DNA of 64,000 bases from Pedobacter caeni (GTDB taxonomy: Bacteria; Bacteroidota; Bacteroidia; Sphingobacteriales; Sphingobacteriaceae), in contig NZ_FQUQ01000001.1 of NCBI RefSeq assembly GCF_900129215.1, positions 558,001 through 622,000 of the forward strand, in the 5' to 3' direction. Position numbers and translations under genes: made by a program. Below the pieces are notes generated by a model, which was not told where the DNA came from, searched no databases, and was given only the letters and a program-made list of their open reading frames with translations. Positions within the stretch are counted from its first letter, which is position 1. Every line of letters starts with the position of its first letter. Positions 24,447 to 32,433 of this stretch are shown here, one piece after another.

Positions 24447-25721
24447 TTATAATCCTGTAGCGATGGTTTTATTGCCGCGGTTTCTGATCAGTTCTTTTCG
24501 CACCTGGCTTTCCCTGTACAAGGTTAAGGGCGACAAAGCCGCACCAGCACGTAAACGGGCCTCGGCAACCAATGGCCTTACATCTGTTCTGAAAGCGTGT
24601 TGCAGGATTTCCTGACAACGGACTACATCATTTTCCGCCTGAGCCTGTACCAGTGCTGCACGGTCTACAGAAAGGGCCTGTGCATAAGCAATCATGATGG
24701 CTTCCACCGACTGGAGCAGGTCTTCCAGCGGATCTTTTACATTGTGTGAAGCATCAATCATCCAGGCAAGGTCTTTTGTATGGTTCATTCCACGCTGATC
24801 CATTCCTTCTACCAGTTCATTGAAGATCAGGAACAACTGATAGGGTTTCATACAACCGGCAGTCAGGTCGTCGTCCCCGTATTTTGAATCGTTAAAATGA
24901 AAGCCCCCGAGCTTGCCTTCCATCAGCAATAAGGAAACGATCTGTTCGATATTTGCATTGGGCAGGTGATGTCCAAGATCCACTAATGTGAAAGCTTTAG
25001 GGCCAAGTTTATTGGCATACAACAACGATTGTCCCCAGTCTCCAACCGTGGTAGAGTAGAAGTTAGGCTCGAAGGCTTTGTATTCTACAAAGACCTTCCA
25101 GTCTGCGGGTAAAGCGGCATAAATTTCCTGAAGACTTTCCAGCGTATTTTGAAAGGCCTTTCTGAAGTTGAGCTGTCCGGGGAAGCAGGAGCCATCGGCA
25201 AGCCAGATGGTCAGTGCTTTTGAGCCCAGTTCCACACCCTGACGGATCACCTCTATATTATGCGCAATGGCTTGTTGCCTGACTGCCTTATCCACATGCT
25301 GCAGGGAGCCAAATTTATAACTCTGGGGCTGATCAGGCTGATCCTGAAAGGTATTGGAGTTCATGGCATCGAAGTTCAAGCCATATTGACTGGCTATTGC
25401 TTTGATTGCCGGAACATTTGAGGTGCTGTCCCATGGAATGTGCAGGGAAACGGCTGCACTGGAGGCGTTCAATTGATGTAACAGGCCGATGTCTTCCAGC
25501 TTTTCTTCTATGTTTCCGGGTTCACCCCCAAGAGAGAAACGGCCAAAACGCGTTCCTCCGGTACCTAATGCCCAACTTGGGATACCGATTTGAAAGTCGG
25601 TCAGTTTTTGCAGTATCAATGCGGAATTTTGAATTTCGGTGGTCACATAGGCCAGTTGTTGCTGGTGTCTGGAGAATAATCGCTCATTATGAGAGGTGAT
25701 CTGGTGCTGCTCTAATTTCAT
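24447..25721 (-). CDS. rhaI: L-rhamnose isomerase, Pseudomonas stutzeri RhaI type
   Basis: A 424-residue TIM-barrel, metal-dependent aldose-ketose isomerase that should interconvert L-rhamnose and L-rhamnulose. Metal ligands are visible: Glu213 (VEYKAFEP), Asp248 (LVDLGHHLPN), His275 (FHFNDSKYGDDD) and Asp323 (MIDASHN). The spacing 35, 27 and 48 is almost the pattern I remember for the P. stutzeri enzyme (Glu219, Asp254, His281, Asp327). It is unrelated in sequence to E. coli RhaA. The gene lies between aldolase/dehydrogenase (10 bp) and kinase (3 bp). Confidence 0.88.
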   Translation of the reverse strand: MKLEQHQITSHNERLFSRHQQQLAYVTTEIQNSALILQKLTDFQIGIPSWALGTGGTRFGRFSLGGEPGNIEEKLEDIGLLHQLNASSAAVSLHIPWDSTSNVPAIKAIASQYGLNFDAMNSNTFQDQPDQPQSYKFGSLQHVDKAVRQQAIAHNIEVIRQGVELGSKALTIWLADGSCFPGQLNFRKAFQNTLESLQEIYAALPADWKVFVEYKAFEPNFYSTTVGDWGQSLLYANKLGPKAFTLVDLGHHLPNANIEQIVSLLLMEGKLGGFHFNDSKYGDDDLTAGCMKPYQLFLIFNELVEGMDQRGMNHTKDLAWMIDASHNVKDPLEDLLQSVEAIMIAYAQALSVDRAALVQAQAENDVVRCQEILQHAFRTDVRPLVAEARLRAGAALSPLTLYRESQVRKELIRNRGNKTIATGL

Positions 25722-25731
25722 AATCTTATTT

Positions 25732-27852
25732 TTAACGTAAAAAGGCGTTGGCTACGCCACCATCAACGTTTAGTACATTTCCGGTTGATTTGTTCATCAA
25801 TCCACCCACAAAAACAAAACATGCATTTGCAATGTCTTCAGGGAGGATCATTTCATTGAGTAAGGTACGTTTTGCATAGAAAGCCGGCAACTCTGCCACG
25901 GTAATTCCATATGCTTTTGCCCTTCCTTCGGCCCAGGCGCCCTCCCAGATTTTACTTTCTGAGATCACGGCATCGGGATTCACGGTATTTACACGGATAT
26001 GATCTCCTCCCAGTTCTGCTGCATTTAACCTGCTCAGATGCAGTTGTGCCGCTTTTGCAGAACCATAACCCGCGTTATTAGGGCCGGAAACCAGGGCGTT
26101 CTTGCTGACGATATTGATGACATCGCCACCAATGGATTGTTTTCTAAGGACTTCAACACCTGCTTGTGTAACGAGGAACTGCCCTTTCACAAGGATGTCG
26201 TACAAGAGGTCCCAGTCTTTTTCAGTATGTTCTTCAATAGGTTTGGAGATGGATATTCCTGCGCAATTGACCACAATATCAACCCCTCCAAATGCTAAAC
26301 AAGCATAGTGATATGCCTGGCGAACGGCATCAGCACTGGTCACGTCCAGTAGGACCGCTGCATAGGCATCTTCAGCAAATTCGGCTTTAAAGCTTTCTTT
26401 TGCCTGAGCCAGTCGGTTGTCATCATTGTCGTTGATAACCACACAGGCACCCTCATTGATGAATTTCCGGGCAATTGCTTTTCCTATACCACCCGCACTG
26501 CCGGTAATCAATGCTACTTTTCCGGTAAGTGGCTTAGGCTTAGGCATCCGCTGTAACTTCGCTTCTTCCAACAGCCAGTATTCTATATTAAAAGCTTCCT
26601 GTTTTGGCAATGAAGTATATTGGGAAATGGCTTCAGCGCCTTTCATGACATTGATGGCATTGATATAAAACTCTGCGGCAACCCTTGCGGTTTGTTTGTC
26701 CTTAGCGAAAGAGAACAGGCCAATTCCGGGATATAAGATGATCACAGGATTGGAGTCCCGGATTGCAGGACTATCTTCGTGCTTACAACTCTGGTAATAA
26801 TCCCTGTACATTTGCCGGTATGCTTCAAACTCCGGAGCCAGTTTGGTCTTGATTAAATCCAGGTCTGTCCCATTTTCTCCAGTCTCCAGCTTTAATACCA
26901 ATGGACTGATCTTGGTTCTTAAAAAATGGTCAGGACAGCTGGTGCCCATAGGGGCGAGGCGGTCCAGGTCATTGGAATTGATAAATTCCAGCACTCTGGC
27001 ATCATCTGTGAAATGGCCAACCATATGTCTTTCACTGGAACAGAAGCCCCTTAAAACGGGAGCAATCAGTGCAGCTTGTTTCAGGCGATGGTCCTGTGTG
27101 CTGGCCGCTATTTTTTGTCCGCCAAAGACAGGTCCTTTTTTGCCATATTCAGATTCCAGAAACTCAGAACATTTTTCGACTACTTCCAGCGTGTTCAGGT
27201 AACATTCATAAGCGGTATCCCCCCAGGTAAATAAGCCATGGGAACCCAGCATAATGCCCCGGATTCCAGGGTTTTCATCCAGGCATTTGCGCAATTGAAG
27301 GCCGAGTTCAAAGCCTGGTTTCTGCCAGGGCACCCAGCCCACTGTTCCTTTAAATAATTCCTTTGTAATTTGTTCTCCATCCGCTGCCGCGGCAATGGCG
27401 ATCGCTGCATCGGGATGTAAATGATCTATATGGGCAAAAGGTAAGAAACCATGTAATGGCGTATCAATAGAAGGGGCTTTTGATTCCAGGTCATAGATAC
27501 AATGGTTAAATAAGGCTACCATTTCATCCTCATGGGCCAGGCCTCTGTAAATATTTTTCAGGTTTCTCAGCTGATCTACGTACAATGCGGCAAGGCCAGT
27601 CTTTTTGAGGGTGCCTATGTCACCTCCAGAGCCTTTAACCCACATTACTTCTGTGTATTCTCCGCTGAGCGGGTGTTTGGTAATCGCTTTGCAGGAGGTA
27701 TTGCCACCTCCATAATTGGTGAGGCGCAAATCTGCACCCAGTAAATTTGAACGGTAGATCAGTAATGCGATTTCATCTCCGGCTAGTGTGGCTGCCTTTT
27801 CCTCATCCCACAAATAGCTTACATGCTTAAAATCAGTTGTTCGAGAAGTCAT
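25732..27852 (-). CDS. rhaEW: Bifunctional rhamnulose-1-phosphate aldolase / lactaldehyde dehydrogenase
   Basis: A 706-residue fusion. The N-terminal about 430 residues form a class II aldolase domain (ADLRLTNYGGGNTSCK, MWVKGSGGDIGTLKK, HIDHLHPDAAIAIAA with zinc-binding histidines, and GIMLGSHGLFTWG). The C-terminal part from about residue 448 is an SDR (GKVALITGSAGGIGKAIARKF, NCAGIS, YGSAKAAQ active site, ending GNVLNVDGGVANAF). The pair splits rhamnulose-1-phosphate to dihydroxyacetone phosphate and L-lactaldehyde and oxidises the latter, as known for RhaEW proteins. Next to rhaT (22 bp) and the isomerase (10 bp). Confidence 0.9.
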   Translation of the reverse strand: MTSRTTDFKHVSYLWDEEKAATLAGDEIALLIYRSNLLGADLRLTNYGGGNTSCKAITKHPLSGEYTEVMWVKGSGGDIGTLKKTGLAALYVDQLRNLKNIYRGLAHEDEMVALFNHCIYDLESKAPSIDTPLHGFLPFAHIDHLHPDAAIAIAAAADGEQITKELFKGTVGWVPWQKPGFELGLQLRKCLDENPGIRGIMLGSHGLFTWGDTAYECYLNTLEVVEKCSEFLESEYGKKGPVFGGQKIAASTQDHRLKQAALIAPVLRGFCSSERHMVGHFTDDARVLEFINSNDLDRLAPMGTSCPDHFLRTKISPLVLKLETGENGTDLDLIKTKLAPEFEAYRQMYRDYYQSCKHEDSPAIRDSNPVIILYPGIGLFSFAKDKQTARVAAEFYINAINVMKGAEAISQYTSLPKQEAFNIEYWLLEEAKLQRMPKPKPLTGKVALITGSAGGIGKAIARKFINEGACVVINDNDDNRLAQAKESFKAEFAEDAYAAVLLDVTSADAVRQAYHYACLAFGGVDIVVNCAGISISKPIEEHTEKDWDLLYDILVKGQFLVTQAGVEVLRKQSIGGDVINIVSKNALVSGPNNAGYGSAKAAQLHLSRLNAAELGGDHIRVNTVNPDAVISESKIWEGAWAEGRAKAYGITVAELPAFYAKRTLLNEMILPEDIANACFVFVGGLMNKSTGNVLNVDGGVANAFLR

Positions 27853-27874
27853 AAATTCCAGTAGTTATATAGTT

Positions 27875-28954
27875 TTATTTGATAGAATTTCCATATCCGA
27901 CGATCACTACAGACAAGATAATCATTGTTATGCCCAGGATTACGGTCGTCAGGGTTTTTCTTTTTACTCCTGCCCATTCTTTGAGCACCAGGCCCCATAT
28001 GTTGGCTACCAGAATGATAAATGCCATGTGCAGGATCCAGGAGCTGGCACCGTTACCAAGTTTACTTTCGCCCATTCCATAGAAAAAGAATTGTAAAAAC
28101 CAGGTGGTGCCGGCAAGTGCAGAGAACGCATAGTTTGCCAGCAGGGGTGTATTTCTATTGGTATAGTCCCCAAAAGTTTTGTTTCTAAAGTTCAGTACCA
28201 TGCACCAGAATAGGTTGGTGCTGAGGCCGCCCCATAAAATGAGGATATAGGTCACATTGTTCTGGAACAGGAATTCTCCCTGGTTGGGATGGGTACTTTT
28301 CCAAATTTCATTGGCCTGATGGGCCATGTCTTTTCCGGCATCAATACCAAATGCAAAACAGGCACTGAGTATTCCGGAAACGATAGACAGGATCAATCCT
28401 AAGCCCAGTTTGTATTCCTTGTTTGAGGGGTCTGTCTTTCCGGCAGAGATGAGGTCTTTTTCTTTCATTCCTCCGGCTTTACCGCAAATGATGATTCCGA
28501 GTACGCAGACCAGCAGGCCCAGCAAGACCATCTGCCCCCATGGGTTGTTCAACATATCGGAGAAACTGTCTTTTCCGGCCTTAGGCCAGAAATTATAATA
28601 TAGGGAGGGGATTAATGCGCCGAAAACAGAACATAGACCGAGGATGATGGAGCTTCCCAGAGAAACCCCCAGGTACCTGACCCCCAATCCGTAAGTCAGT
28701 CCGCCAATGCCCCATAATACACCAAAGAAATAGGTGAGGAGCAGAATTTTTCCTTGTGTTGCGGCAATGATGGAAGGAAAATCTTCGATGGTTAGGTATG
28801 CGGCCAGGGGTGGCACAATGAGCCAGGAAAAAAGTCCGCCTATGATCCAGTAACTTTCCCAGGCCCAGCCTTTCACTTTTTTATAAGGAATGTAAAAGCT
28901 ACCGGAAGCAAAGCCTCCTGTGAAATGGAAAATGATACCGAGAATTACCTGCAT
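27875..28954 (-). CDS. rhaT: L-rhamnose/H+ symporter RhaT
   Basis: A 359-residue inner-membrane protein with about ten hydrophobic helices. It starts ILGIIFHFTGGFASGSFYIPYKKVKGWAWESYW, the hallmark of RhaT, which carries L-rhamnose into the cytosol with a proton. Later conserved pieces are GGLTYGLGVRYLGVSLGSSIILGL and the C-terminal ANIWGLVLKEWAG. It is the first gene of the catabolic operon. Its upstream region carries the palindrome GTACCATCATGGTAC. Confidence 0.93.
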   Translation of the reverse strand: MQVILGIIFHFTGGFASGSFYIPYKKVKGWAWESYWIIGGLFSWLIVPPLAAYLTIEDFPSIIAATQGKILLLTYFFGVLWGIGGLTYGLGVRYLGVSLGSSIILGLCSVFGALIPSLYYNFWPKAGKDSFSDMLNNPWGQMVLLGLLVCVLGIIICGKAGGMKEKDLISAGKTDPSNKEYKLGLGLILSIVSGILSACFAFGIDAGKDMAHQANEIWKSTHPNQGEFLFQNNVTYILILWGGLSTNLFWCMVLNFRNKTFGDYTNRNTPLLANYAFSALAGTTWFLQFFFYGMGESKLGNGASSWILHMAFIILVANIWGLVLKEWAGVKRKTLTTVILGITMIILSVVIVGYGNSIK

Positions 28955-29020
28955 ACGTTTAGGGCTATAAATGGTTTAGTTTTATGGCCCTAATTTATAC
29001 AAGTTGAAAGGATCAACTGT

Positions 29021-29038
29021 CCTGTACCATCATGGTAC
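29021..29038 (-). promoter_or_regulatory. Palindromic regulator site upstream of rhaT
   Basis: GTACCATCATGGTAC (29024-29038) is a perfect inverted repeat with 7-bp arms around a single central base, 70-84 bp upstream of rhaT. Its left part belongs to CCTGTACCATCATG, shared with the sites before susC and the GH78 gene. It is the most symmetric of the three and probably the strongest site for the adjacent GntR-type regulator. Confidence 0.65.
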
Positions 29039-29062
29039 TCCGGTAAAAAGAAGAGAAATTCT

Positions 29063-30094
29063 CTATAAAGAAGCTCTTTTGGTATAATAGAATGGAATTT
29101 CTATATGTCTTTTTGAATGGTCAAGGATCAGTTCGGCTGCTACTGCACCCATAAACCTGAAATCGGTAGATATGGTAGTGATGCCATCTAACAGGATCTT
29201 TTTCAAAGGAGTTTCATTGTAGGAGATCACCCCAACGTCTTTGCCGATTTTATAATTCATATCGATCATTCGTTCCAGTAAAACCACCAGGTCGTCTTCC
29301 ATTAAATTGATAAATACTTCTCCTTCATTAATGGGTTCGGTCTCAATGTTGCTGACCACCTGATGGGAAAAAGCGTACTGCTGGCAAAAGCGATGAAAGC
29401 CATCCAGGATTTCCTTGGGAAAATAACCTGGTTCAGGAAAAATGATCTTTAGCGTATGGTATTTACTCAAAGGCTCCAGGGCTTGCTCCAATGCCTCATA
29501 GATGTTCTTTTCAAAGTTTTCGTATACTGCTCCAAAATCACCATCAATTCCAGGAATGAGCTTATCCAGCAAGATCAGTTTTGCTTTCGGAATAGCGTTA
29601 ATGATTTCCTCTGCATATTCTTCTCCTTCCATAAAATGAGGGATGATCACATAATGCGTATAATCTTCCTTTTTATTGGTCAGAAAGCGCTTAAAAAGAC
29701 TAAGATCATTGTTGTAAATGTAAAAATCTACAGAAACATCATGGCCAAGGGCATGGATAAACGCATCATAAACTATTTTTTTATGTGCACTGAGCTTATT
29801 GAACAGCAAAAACACCTTTAACTTTCTTTTTACATCTGTACTGCTGATGTAATAGCCCTTGCCCGGAACAGAGTTGATGACCCCAATAGATTTCAGGTAT
29901 TTATAGCCCTTTTCCGCCGTATCCCTGGAAATCTCCAGTTTATAGCTCAATTCGTTTATAGATGGGAGCAAGGCTTCTTTTTTTAGCTTTCCAAGTTCAA
30001 CGGATTTGATGATGGCGTCTGAAAGCTGCAGGTATTTAGGCGTTGCAGAGTACTCATCAACATGGATAAAATCAAAAAAGGTTTCGGTCTTCAT
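29063..30094 (-). CDS. GntR-type regulator with periplasmic-binding-like sensor domain
   Basis: A 343-residue transcription factor. Residues about 15-80 are a GntR winged helix (PKYLQLSDAIIKSVELGKL, LPSINELSYKLEISRDTAEKGYKYL, INSVPGKGYYI). Residues about 90-343 are a LacI/type-1 periplasmic-binding-like domain (KLKVFLLFNKLSAHKKIVYDAF, KAKLILLDK, DVGVISYNETPLKKIL, ISTDFRFMGAVAAELIL) that should bind a sugar, here rhamnose or a derivative. This fusion is typical of Bacteroidota sugar regulators. It lies 108 bp upstream of rhaT in the same direction. A weak hairpin with an A/U tract (29045-29064) overlaps its stop. Confidence 0.85.
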   Translation of the reverse strand: MKTETFFDFIHVDEYSATPKYLQLSDAIIKSVELGKLKKEALLPSINELSYKLEISRDTAEKGYKYLKSIGVINSVPGKGYYISSTDVKRKLKVFLLFNKLSAHKKIVYDAFIHALGHDVSVDFYIYNNDLSLFKRFLTNKKEDYTHYVIIPHFMEGEEYAEEIINAIPKAKLILLDKLIPGIDGDFGAVYENFEKNIYEALEQALEPLSKYHTLKIIFPEPGYFPKEILDGFHRFCQQYAFSHQVVSNIETEPINEGEVFINLMEDDLVVLLERMIDMNYKIGKDVGVISYNETPLKKILLDGITTISTDFRFMGAVAAELILDHSKRHIEIPFYYTKRASL

Positions 30095-30179
30095 GGCTTA
30101 AAAAAAAGCAATTTACAGATTTGCGGGAATATGCTATAGAAAATGATCAGCCTCCTCATCGATCATTCGTGATTTTGTA

Positions 30180-30187
30180 TAGATTTG
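30180..30187 (+). promoter_or_regulatory. -7 box abutting the start of the gene at 30196
   Basis: TAGATTTG is an exact TAnnTTTG ending eight bases before the ATG, so the predicted mRNA would have a leader of only a few bases. No convincing TTTG is found 19-21 bp upstream. Confidence 0.4.
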
Positions 30188-30195
30188 AGTAGACT

Positions 30196-30990
30196 ATGAG
30201 AGGGAAAATAAAAGAAGAATTAGGAGACCATCTAAATGGGGCTTGCTTAACAGCAGGCTCAGACTGTTTAGTATTAGGTATACAGGGGGATTGGTACTTC
30301 CTGCTGGATGAATTTAATGTTTTTGGTATTCTCAGGAAAGGTGAGGTAGAAATAACCGATGAGGAGAAACCTGATTTCTGGATAGAGCGTAACGGAAGAA
30401 CAGTTCCTGAAGAATGGCATTGGGAAAATTTCCTCAGTCTGCAAGGTTGTCCGTATGACGAGTGGAACGAAATATGGTTCATTACACAATTTGCGAAAGG
30501 TTTTTCAAAATTCAATTTACCGGAACTACCTCAGCCGTTTAACAAAGCGAATGACATTGACTATAAATACCAAATAGTGAAAAATTATCTGCAAATAGCA
30601 GAAGACTTTGATAATCTTATAGAACCTGAGCCAATAAGCTGGGGGTATTTATTTTACAGGTTTGAGAATGACCTAAGTAGTATCAGGTGGGCTGATGGAA
30701 AGCAGATACCCTTTAAAAAGGTATTGATCTCAGGAGAAAGTTCAGGTTTTGATGTTTTAAAAGGTCTGATATATGAAATAGGAAGTTCATTTCAGCGTCT
30801 GAAACCGTCGGTGGATAGGGAATTGCTGGATGGAATCAGGAACAGAATATTGTTTTCCATCTGGGCAATTTTTGGGACTAAAGAATTTGAAGTTTACAAA
30901 TTGGTTTATGATAAACATTCTGAATCGGACTACCTTCTTCAATATGGGACGGAACACTACTTTACATTGTCATTTGAACTTCTTACTTAA
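30196..30990 (+). CDS. Unrecognised soluble protein (264 aa)
   Basis: A 264-residue cytosolic protein without signal or membrane segments, rich in Trp, Phe and acidic residues. Its first third is beta-like (LTAGSDCLVLGIQGDWYFLLDEFNVFGILRKG), followed by WIERNGRTVPEEWHWENFLSLQGCPYDEWNEIWF. I do not recognise the family; the composition resembles orphan immunity proteins, but that is only a resemblance. It is transcribed away from the rhamnose regulator and its 3' end contains the promoter of the next gene. Confidence 0.55.
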   Translation: MRGKIKEELGDHLNGACLTAGSDCLVLGIQGDWYFLLDEFNVFGILRKGEVEITDEEKPDFWIERNGRTVPEEWHWENFLSLQGCPYDEWNEIWFITQFAKGFSKFNLPELPQPFNKANDIDYKYQIVKNYLQIAEDFDNLIEPEPISWGYLFYRFENDLSSIRWADGKQIPFKKVLISGESSGFDVLKGLIYEIGSSFQRLKPSVDRELLDGIRNRILFSIWAIFGTKEFEVYKLVYDKHSESDYLLQYGTEHYFTLSFELLT

Positions 30991-31004
30991 ATAAGATATA
31001 TTTA
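30973..31004 (+). promoter_or_regulatory. Promoter of the serine hydrolase gene, inside the preceding gene
   Basis: TTTG (30973-30976) and TATATTTA (30997-31004) are 20 bp apart, matching the Bacteroidota -33/-7 layout with one mismatch in the last -7 base. The predicted start site falls at or within a few bases of the ATG at 31008, so the mRNA would be leaderless. Confidence 0.5.
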
Positions 31005-31007
31005 TCT

Positions 31008-32336
31008 ATGAAAAAAATATTCCTTTCTTTATTGCTGATCTCAACCTGTAGCCACCTTCTTTTTTCTCAGGAGGTAAATACTGCCAAATTGGATAGTTTC
31101 TTTAATGCTTTGGATAGGAATAATCGCGCTATGGGCAGTTTTGCCATCTCAAGAAAGGGGAAAGTGGTGTATCAGAGGTCTATTGGGTATGCTTCGCTGG
31201 AAGAACAGAACAAGATTTTGGCATCCAATGTCAGCCAATACCGAATCGGTTCTATTACTAAAGTCTTTACCTCGGTTTTGATCTTTCAGCTCATAGAACA
31301 AGGGAAAATCACATTAGACACCAAACTCTCTAAGTTTTTTCCTCAATTTCCGAATGCAGAAAATATTACCATAGAAAATTTGCTTAGCCACACCAGTGGT
31401 CTGGCTGATTATGTTAACGATCCGAAAGACCAGATATGGATTACCAACCCACATACAAAAGCCGAACTGCTGGATGTTGTTGCTAAAGGCAAAATACATT
31501 TTGAACCCGGAAAAGGAATGTCCTATTGTAATTCTGGATTCCTGCTTCTTGGTTATATACTGGAAGAGATCACTGGTCAGTCTTACGCTAAACTTATTGA
31601 GAAACGGATCTCTGCAAAAATTGGCCTGAAGCATACTTTTTCATCAAAAATTAACAATTCAGGAGCCCTTGAGGCCAGACCATATGCCATTGCCGAACCA
31701 TGGAAGTCAGTAAAAGACCTTTATTTTCCCAATATAATTGGCGTAGGGGATATTTTATCAACACCAACAGATATGCTGACTTTTATCAATGCCCTGACTG
31801 AAGGAAAGTTGGTAAGCACCAATAGCTTTGATCTGATGAAGCGTTTTAAATCTCCGGGAAATACAGGAATGGGGCTTTTTGGTGTTCCATTTAATGAGAA
31901 GCTAGGTATAGGCCATAGTGGCGGAACCCGGGGCACTTTTAGTTTCCTGGTGAAAATGGAAGCTGATGATCTTGCTTATGCCGGATGTATTAATGGCGCA
32001 AATTTTATGCCTAATGATGTTACGATTGCGGCATTAGTTATTTCTTACAACCAGCCTTATAAGATCCCTGTTTTTTTAACTGCTGCAGAGCTGGAACCTT
32101 TTCTTGGCAATTATTCATCGGCACAACATAATTTAAAAATCAGTATTACACAAAAATCGGCTACGCTGATTGGGCAGGCAACAGGTCAATCGCCCTTTGT
32201 TCTTTCTGCAATTGATAAAAACAAATTTGAATTCATGCAATCCGGTATATCTGTAGAATTCAATAAGGAAAAACAACAGATGATTTTTAAACAAGGCGGA
32301 AAGACCAGTTTATTTGAAAAAGAGAAACCACAGTAA
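31008..32336 (+). CDS. Exported class C beta-lactamase-like serine hydrolase
   Basis: A 442-residue protein with a signal peptide (to about residue 20) and the PF00144 fold. Catalytic motifs are SITK (Ser82, Lys85) and the YxN motif Tyr173-Cys-Asn175 in MSYCNSGF. The HTSGL signature is at 128-132 and the C-terminal HSGGTRG stands for the KTG box. The last about 90 residues form a small beta barrel common in these hydrolases. Members act as D-Ala peptidases, esterases or peptide amidases; true beta-lactamase activity is unlikely without support. Periplasmic. Single gene closed by a strong terminator. Confidence 0.88.
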   Translation: MKKIFLSLLLISTCSHLLFSQEVNTAKLDSFFNALDRNNRAMGSFAISRKGKVVYQRSIGYASLEEQNKILASNVSQYRIGSITKVFTSVLIFQLIEQGKITLDTKLSKFFPQFPNAENITIENLLSHTSGLADYVNDPKDQIWITNPHTKAELLDVVAKGKIHFEPGKGMSYCNSGFLLLGYILEEITGQSYAKLIEKRISAKIGLKHTFSSKINNSGALEARPYAIAEPWKSVKDLYFPNIIGVGDILSTPTDMLTFINALTEGKLVSTNSFDLMKRFKSPGNTGMGLFGVPFNEKLGIGHSGGTRGTFSFLVKMEADDLAYAGCINGANFMPNDVTIAALVISYNQPYKIPVFLTAAELEPFLGNYSSAQHNLKISITQKSATLIGQATGQSPFVLSAIDKNKFEFMQSGISVEFNKEKQQMIFKQGGKTSLFEKEKPQ

Positions 32337-32371
32337 GTTTTTGATCAGCTCAGGGAATCTGCTCAAAGAAG

Positions 32372-32415
32372 AAAATAAAAGGGAGGCACCTGGTCTGGTG
32401 CCTCCCTTTTATTTT
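32372..32415. terminator. Strong bidirectional terminator
   Basis: Two perfect 19-bp arms (32372-32390 and 32397-32415) enclose a 6-base loop. The GC-rich core is flanked by A-rich and U-rich stretches, so it has a U-tract in both directions. It separates the converging serine hydrolase and RND genes. Confidence 0.92.
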
Positions 32416-32433
32416 CATAACTTATTAAATAGC

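Noticed and set aside
31008..32336. Annotating the serine hydrolase as a beta-lactamase
   Set aside because: It carries the general SxxK/YxN set of PF00144, shared by peptidases and esterases, and has the C-terminal beta barrel of the non-lactamase members; it is also not linked to blaI.
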